DNA from: Burkholderiaceae bacterium
GTDB lineage: Bacteria; Pseudomonadota; Gammaproteobacteria; Burkholderiales; Burkholderiaceae_B
NCBI GenBank assembly: GCA_030158305.1
Contig: JAOATE010000009.1
Location: 18,361 to 73,131 of the forward strand
Length of the DNA: 54,771 nt
Direction of reading: 5' to 3'
Under the pieces are notes generated by a model, which did not search any database, was not told where the DNA came from, and saw only the letters and a list, made by a program, of their open reading frames with translations. Shown here piece after piece: positions 52,410 to 54,771 of this stretch. Position numbers and translations under genes: made by a program. Every line of letters begins with the position of its first letter. The stretch's first letter is position 1.

Positions 52410-52434
52410 ATTAGTAGAAGCCTTTGGTGTGATA

Positions 52435-52590
52435 ACGGAGCGACGGTCTTGCTCAGCGAGTCAGCGAATGTCTCTCTGCCCGACAAACCGGAAGCTACGC
52501 ATAAGCTAAGCAACGTGTATGACGACTTGTCGAAGGTCTATTGAGCAGGTGAAAAACCTGTTCAGCTGGACCAGAGCTACTCCCCATCGA
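52435..52590 (-). promoter_or_regulatory. yybP-ykoY manganese riboswitch
   Basis: On the minus strand, in order, GGGGAGTAGC, GTCGTCATACACG, GGGCAGAGAGAC and GCAAGACCGTCGC match the conserved parts of this Mn2+ aptamer. It ends about 25 bases before the terC start, so control of translation or of early termination is likely. Confidence 0.9.
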
Positions 52591-52628
52591 GCGCACAATG
52601 TACCAAAGTTTGTTGCCCTGTGCGCTCG
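52588..52628. repeat. 10-bp inverted repeat just upstream of the Mn aptamer
   Basis: Perfect arms CGAGCGCACA and TGTGCGCTCG separated by 21 bases. They lie between the cytochrome b561 gene end and the aptamer. They could fold at the 3' end of the b561 transcript, or form a protein site or outer stem for the riboswitch. Confidence 0.6.
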
Positions 52629-52680
52629 TCATTTCGTTTAAAACGAGACTCTAAGGGCTTTCCCTAGGTTGGGAGCCCGT

Positions 52681-53232
52681 TCACTTTTTGGGCAGGCGCC
52701 ACATGCGCTGAAAGACGTTGTCCTTTTTGATCAGCAAATGATGCAGTGCCGCGGAAAGGTGCGCAACAGCAAGTGCCGCCAACACAAGCGCGAGGTTGCC
52801 GTGTATTTCAAAAAGTTGCTTGGCCAACGCCTGGTCTTTGGGAATGCCGGGCATGGCGGGTAGGTGGTAGCCGCCGAGTGTGACCAAGGCCGGATAGGCG
52901 GTGACACCAGCCCAGCCCAGCAGAGGCACAACGATTAAAAGCAAATAAAGCGAGCCGTGGGCAGCGGCTGCGAGTTTAATGGTGGCGGGAGAGACGCTCT
53001 CGGGATAGGCGGGACGGACTGAGCGTGCTTTGACGATGAGTCTGATTGCGGTCAACAACAAGACGAGAAATCCAAGGAGCTTGTGCCACCCGTATAAAGT
53101 GTTTGTGAGCGCATCCCAAAGATTGGCGGCAGCACGCTCTGTCATCCAGATGCCAAGAATAATCAAGGCCATCACAAAAATGGCTGTGAGCCAATGCAGT
53201 AAGCGCGCAGCGATTGAATAGGTTTGAGGCAT
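52681..53232 (-). CDS. Cytochrome b561-type membrane protein
   Basis: 183 residues, four transmembrane helices with histidines placed as heme ligands: RLLHWLT, YGWHKLLGF, AAHGSLYLLL and LFEIHGNLALVL with AHLSAALHH. It is a bacterial cytochrome b561 (CybB) type carrying two b hemes in the inner membrane. ATG 53232 has CTGGAG at good spacing; ATG 53238 overlaps the site. It lies upstream of terC on the same strand, but the riboswitch gives terC its own control. Confidence 0.93.
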   Translation of the reverse strand: MPQTYSIAARLLHWLTAIFVMALIILGIWMTERAAANLWDALTNTLYGWHKLLGFLVLLLTAIRLIVKARSVRPAYPESVSPATIKLAAAAHGSLYLLLIVVPLLGWAGVTAYPALVTLGGYHLPAMPGIPKDQALAKQLFEIHGNLALVLAALAVAHLSAALHHLLIKKDNVFQRMWRLPKK

Positions 53233-53302
53233 GGACATCTCCAGAGTCTTGGTCGGTCGCAATGCGTTGTCATGTTATTCACGAAATTATGCACTGCTTG
53301 TC

Positions 53303-53308
53303 TATAAT
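53303..53308 (+). promoter_or_regulatory. -10 box of the symporter gene
   Basis: A perfect TATAAT, 51 bases upstream of the symporter ATG. A convincing -35 was not seen at 17-18 bases. Confidence 0.4.
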
Positions 53309-53358
53309 CCGAACGATTAATTTTCCTCAAGACCGCACGAAGAATAGGGACTTTGGAT

Positions 53359-54771
53359 ATGTTGCTCTGGCTCGTTATTGCTTATCTTGCCATCTCTGTT
53401 GCCATTGGACTCTATGGCGCCTCTAAAGTGCATAACGCGCGGGACTATGTGACCGCAGGTCGTAACTTGCCCATGGCCATTGTCTTGGCGATGGTATTTG
53501 CAACGTGGTTTGGCGCTGAAACCGTACTAGGGATTTCTGCCACTTTTTTAAAAGAAGGTTTTAGAGGCCTGATTTCAGACCCCCTTGGCGCCTCGCTATG
53601 CCTCGTGCTGTTTGGCCTGATTTTTGCCCGTCCGCTCTACCGGATGAATCTTTTGACCTTGGGTGATTATTTTAGGATTCGCTACAACCGCCAAACAGAG
53701 TTGTTGTTATCAATCTGTATTGTGGTGTCCTACCTTGGATGGGTGTCGGCACAAATCACCGCACTCGGTCTCGTGTTTAACGTGCTTTCACTTGACGTAC
53801 TGTCCACGACACAGGGTATGTTGATCGGCGCAGGCGTGGTGGTGCTCTATACAATTTTTGGTGGAATGTGGTCCGTCGCGCTGACAACGTTTGTCCAAAT
53901 GATCGTGATTATTGTTGGACTGTTGTTGGTGACAAATTTTGCGGCCGATCAAGCGGGTGGTGTATCGAGCGTTCTAGCTAAAGCTTCTGCGGAGGGCAAG
54001 TTCGCATTTTTGCCATCGTTTGAAATTTGGGACATGTTGGGATGGATGGCGGCTTTGGTGACAATGGCCTTGGGTTCTATCCCACAGCAGGATGTTTTTC
54101 AGCGTGTGAATTCCTCGCGTAATGAAACGATTGCGGTGTGGGCAACCACCTTGGGTGGAATTTCGTATTTCTTTTTTGCAGCGATACCGTTGTTTCTCGC
54201 CTATACCGCCAATATTATTGATCCACAAATGGTCGCGCGTCTGATTGAATCAGATTCGCAATTGATTTTGCCGACACTGATCATGAATCACATGCCGTTT
54301 TATATGCAGGTGATTTTTTTCGGTGCCTTGATTTCTGTGATCATGAGCACAGCTTCGGGAACGTTACTCGCGCCGTCCATTACTTTTACTGAAAATATTT
54401 TGAAAGGCTTTGCGCCGCACATGACAGACAGACAGTTGCTCTGGTCTACCCGAATCACTGTGCTTGTGTTTAGTTGTATGGTGACGTTTTACGCGATCGC
54501 GACAGAGGCGTCGATCCACACGATGGTGGAAAACGCTTATCGCATCACGCTTGCGGGCGCCTTTGTGCCCTTGGTGGCCGGGCTATTTTGGAAGCGAGCC
54601 AGTAATCTTGGCGCAGCTTTTGCGATTTTCTTTGGCTTGGCGACTTGGATTATTTTGGAGATCACGGAGATCGACATTCCAGTGCCCCCACAGCTCTTTG
54701 GTTTGTTTGCGAGTTTGTTCGGCATGATCTTGGGCTCTTACATCACACCTAACAAAATTCATCTGCGTGCA
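53359..54771 (+). CDS. Sodium/solute symporter (SSS family), truncated by window end
   Basis: The frame opens at ATG 53359 and is still open at the window edge after 471 codons; family members are about 480-560 long, so a C-terminal part is missing. At least ten transmembrane helices are visible, with stretches typical of SSS carriers: the broken first helix, AGRNLPMAIVLAMVFATWFGAETVLG, the LYTIFGGMWSVALTTFVQMIV loop, and QQDVFQRVNSSRNE. The coupled ion would be Na+; the solute cannot be told. Confidence 0.92.
   Translation, partial: MLLWLVIAYLAISVAIGLYGASKVHNARDYVTAGRNLPMAIVLAMVFATWFGAETVLGISATFLKEGFRGLISDPLGASLCLVLFGLIFARPLYRMNLLTLGDYFRIRYNRQTELLLSICIVVSYLGWVSAQITALGLVFNVLSLDVLSTTQGMLIGAGVVVLYTIFGGMWSVALTTFVQMIVIIVGLLLVTNFAADQAGGVSSVLAKASAEGKFAFLPSFEIWDMLGWMAALVTMALGSIPQQDVFQRVNSSRNETIAVWATTLGGISYFFFAAIPLFLAYTANIIDPQMVARLIESDSQLILPTLIMNHMPFYMQVIFFGALISVIMSTASGTLLAPSITFTENILKGFAPHMTDRQLLWSTRITVLVFSCMVTFYAIATEASIHTMVENAYRITLAGAFVPLVAGLFWKRASNLGAAFAIFFGLATWIILEITEIDIPVPPQLFGLFASLFGMILGSYITPNKIHLRA

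Overview
The window is a chromosomal segment of a betaproteobacterium, most likely Burkholderiales, family Alcaligenaceae (Bordetella/Achromobacter relatives). This rests on protein style and gene order: hslV-hslU, dapF-DUF484-xerC, an SAH riboswitch before ahcY-holin-metF, and a trpE-trpG-trpD-trpC operon next to gph-rpe. A Bug-type (tripartite tricarboxylate transporter) binding protein also fits. No rRNA, tRNA, insertion sequence, prophage or CRISPR array was seen. Most of the window is core chromosome.

Layout. 1-8150 is accessory catabolism: an aldehyde dehydrogenase cut by the left edge, a zinc-ribbon membrane protein, a LysE exporter coupled to a PdxA-family dehydrogenase, a LysR regulator, and a bug / enolase-superfamily dehydratase / DapA-like operon. 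The two minus-strand units share one promoter plus upstream operator, 28 of 29 bases identical. 8181-9072 is a PrlF-YhaV toxin-antitoxin pair with an 18-bp perfect palindrome inside its promoter. 9073-16286 is housekeeping on the minus strand: cobalamin adenosyltransferase, hslU, hslV, dksA, a His-rich COG0523 GTPase, xerC, DUF484 and dapF. 16319-23394 holds the S-adenosylmethionine cycle: metK with a structured leader, then ahcY under an SAH riboswitch and metF. Between them lie a two-gene oxidoreductase/decarboxylase unit and a metallo-hydrolase. 23461-31452 carries 5-formyl-THF cyclo-ligase, a soluble lytic transglycosylase, cca, a MidA-type methyltransferase, an RhlE-type helicase and ung. 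31495-37110 is the trp operon with a classical leader peptide (three Trp codons) and attenuator, preceded by gph and rpe. 37170-42875 is a plus-strand run: apaG, mltA, a Ubi-type hydroxylase, dsbC, a 2-hydroxyacid dehydrogenase and an AI-2E-type permease. 42868-54771 is mixed: an orphan FixJ-type regulator, PhoD, a YqhA protein, an L-lactate-dehydrogenase-like flavoenzyme, transporters, carbonic anhydrase, a lipoprotein, an SDR, a TerC protein under a manganese (yybP-ykoY) riboswitch, cytochrome b561 and a truncated sodium/solute symporter.

How it works together. The coherent stories are RNA-level control of the SAM/SAH cycle, tryptophan attenuation, Mn-responsive TerC, and a sugar-acid-type catabolic regulon under one LysR protein. 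Less ordinary details are lysine/alanine-rich tails on two unrelated proteins, a helicase-gene terminator embedded in the next gene's coding sequence, a CCA-adding enzyme whose HD site is deleted, and a DksA that keeps one of four zinc cysteines next to a metal-chaperone GTPase. I found no clearly new multi-gene system. The shared LysR promoter module and the metK leader are the best candidates for undescribed regulation.
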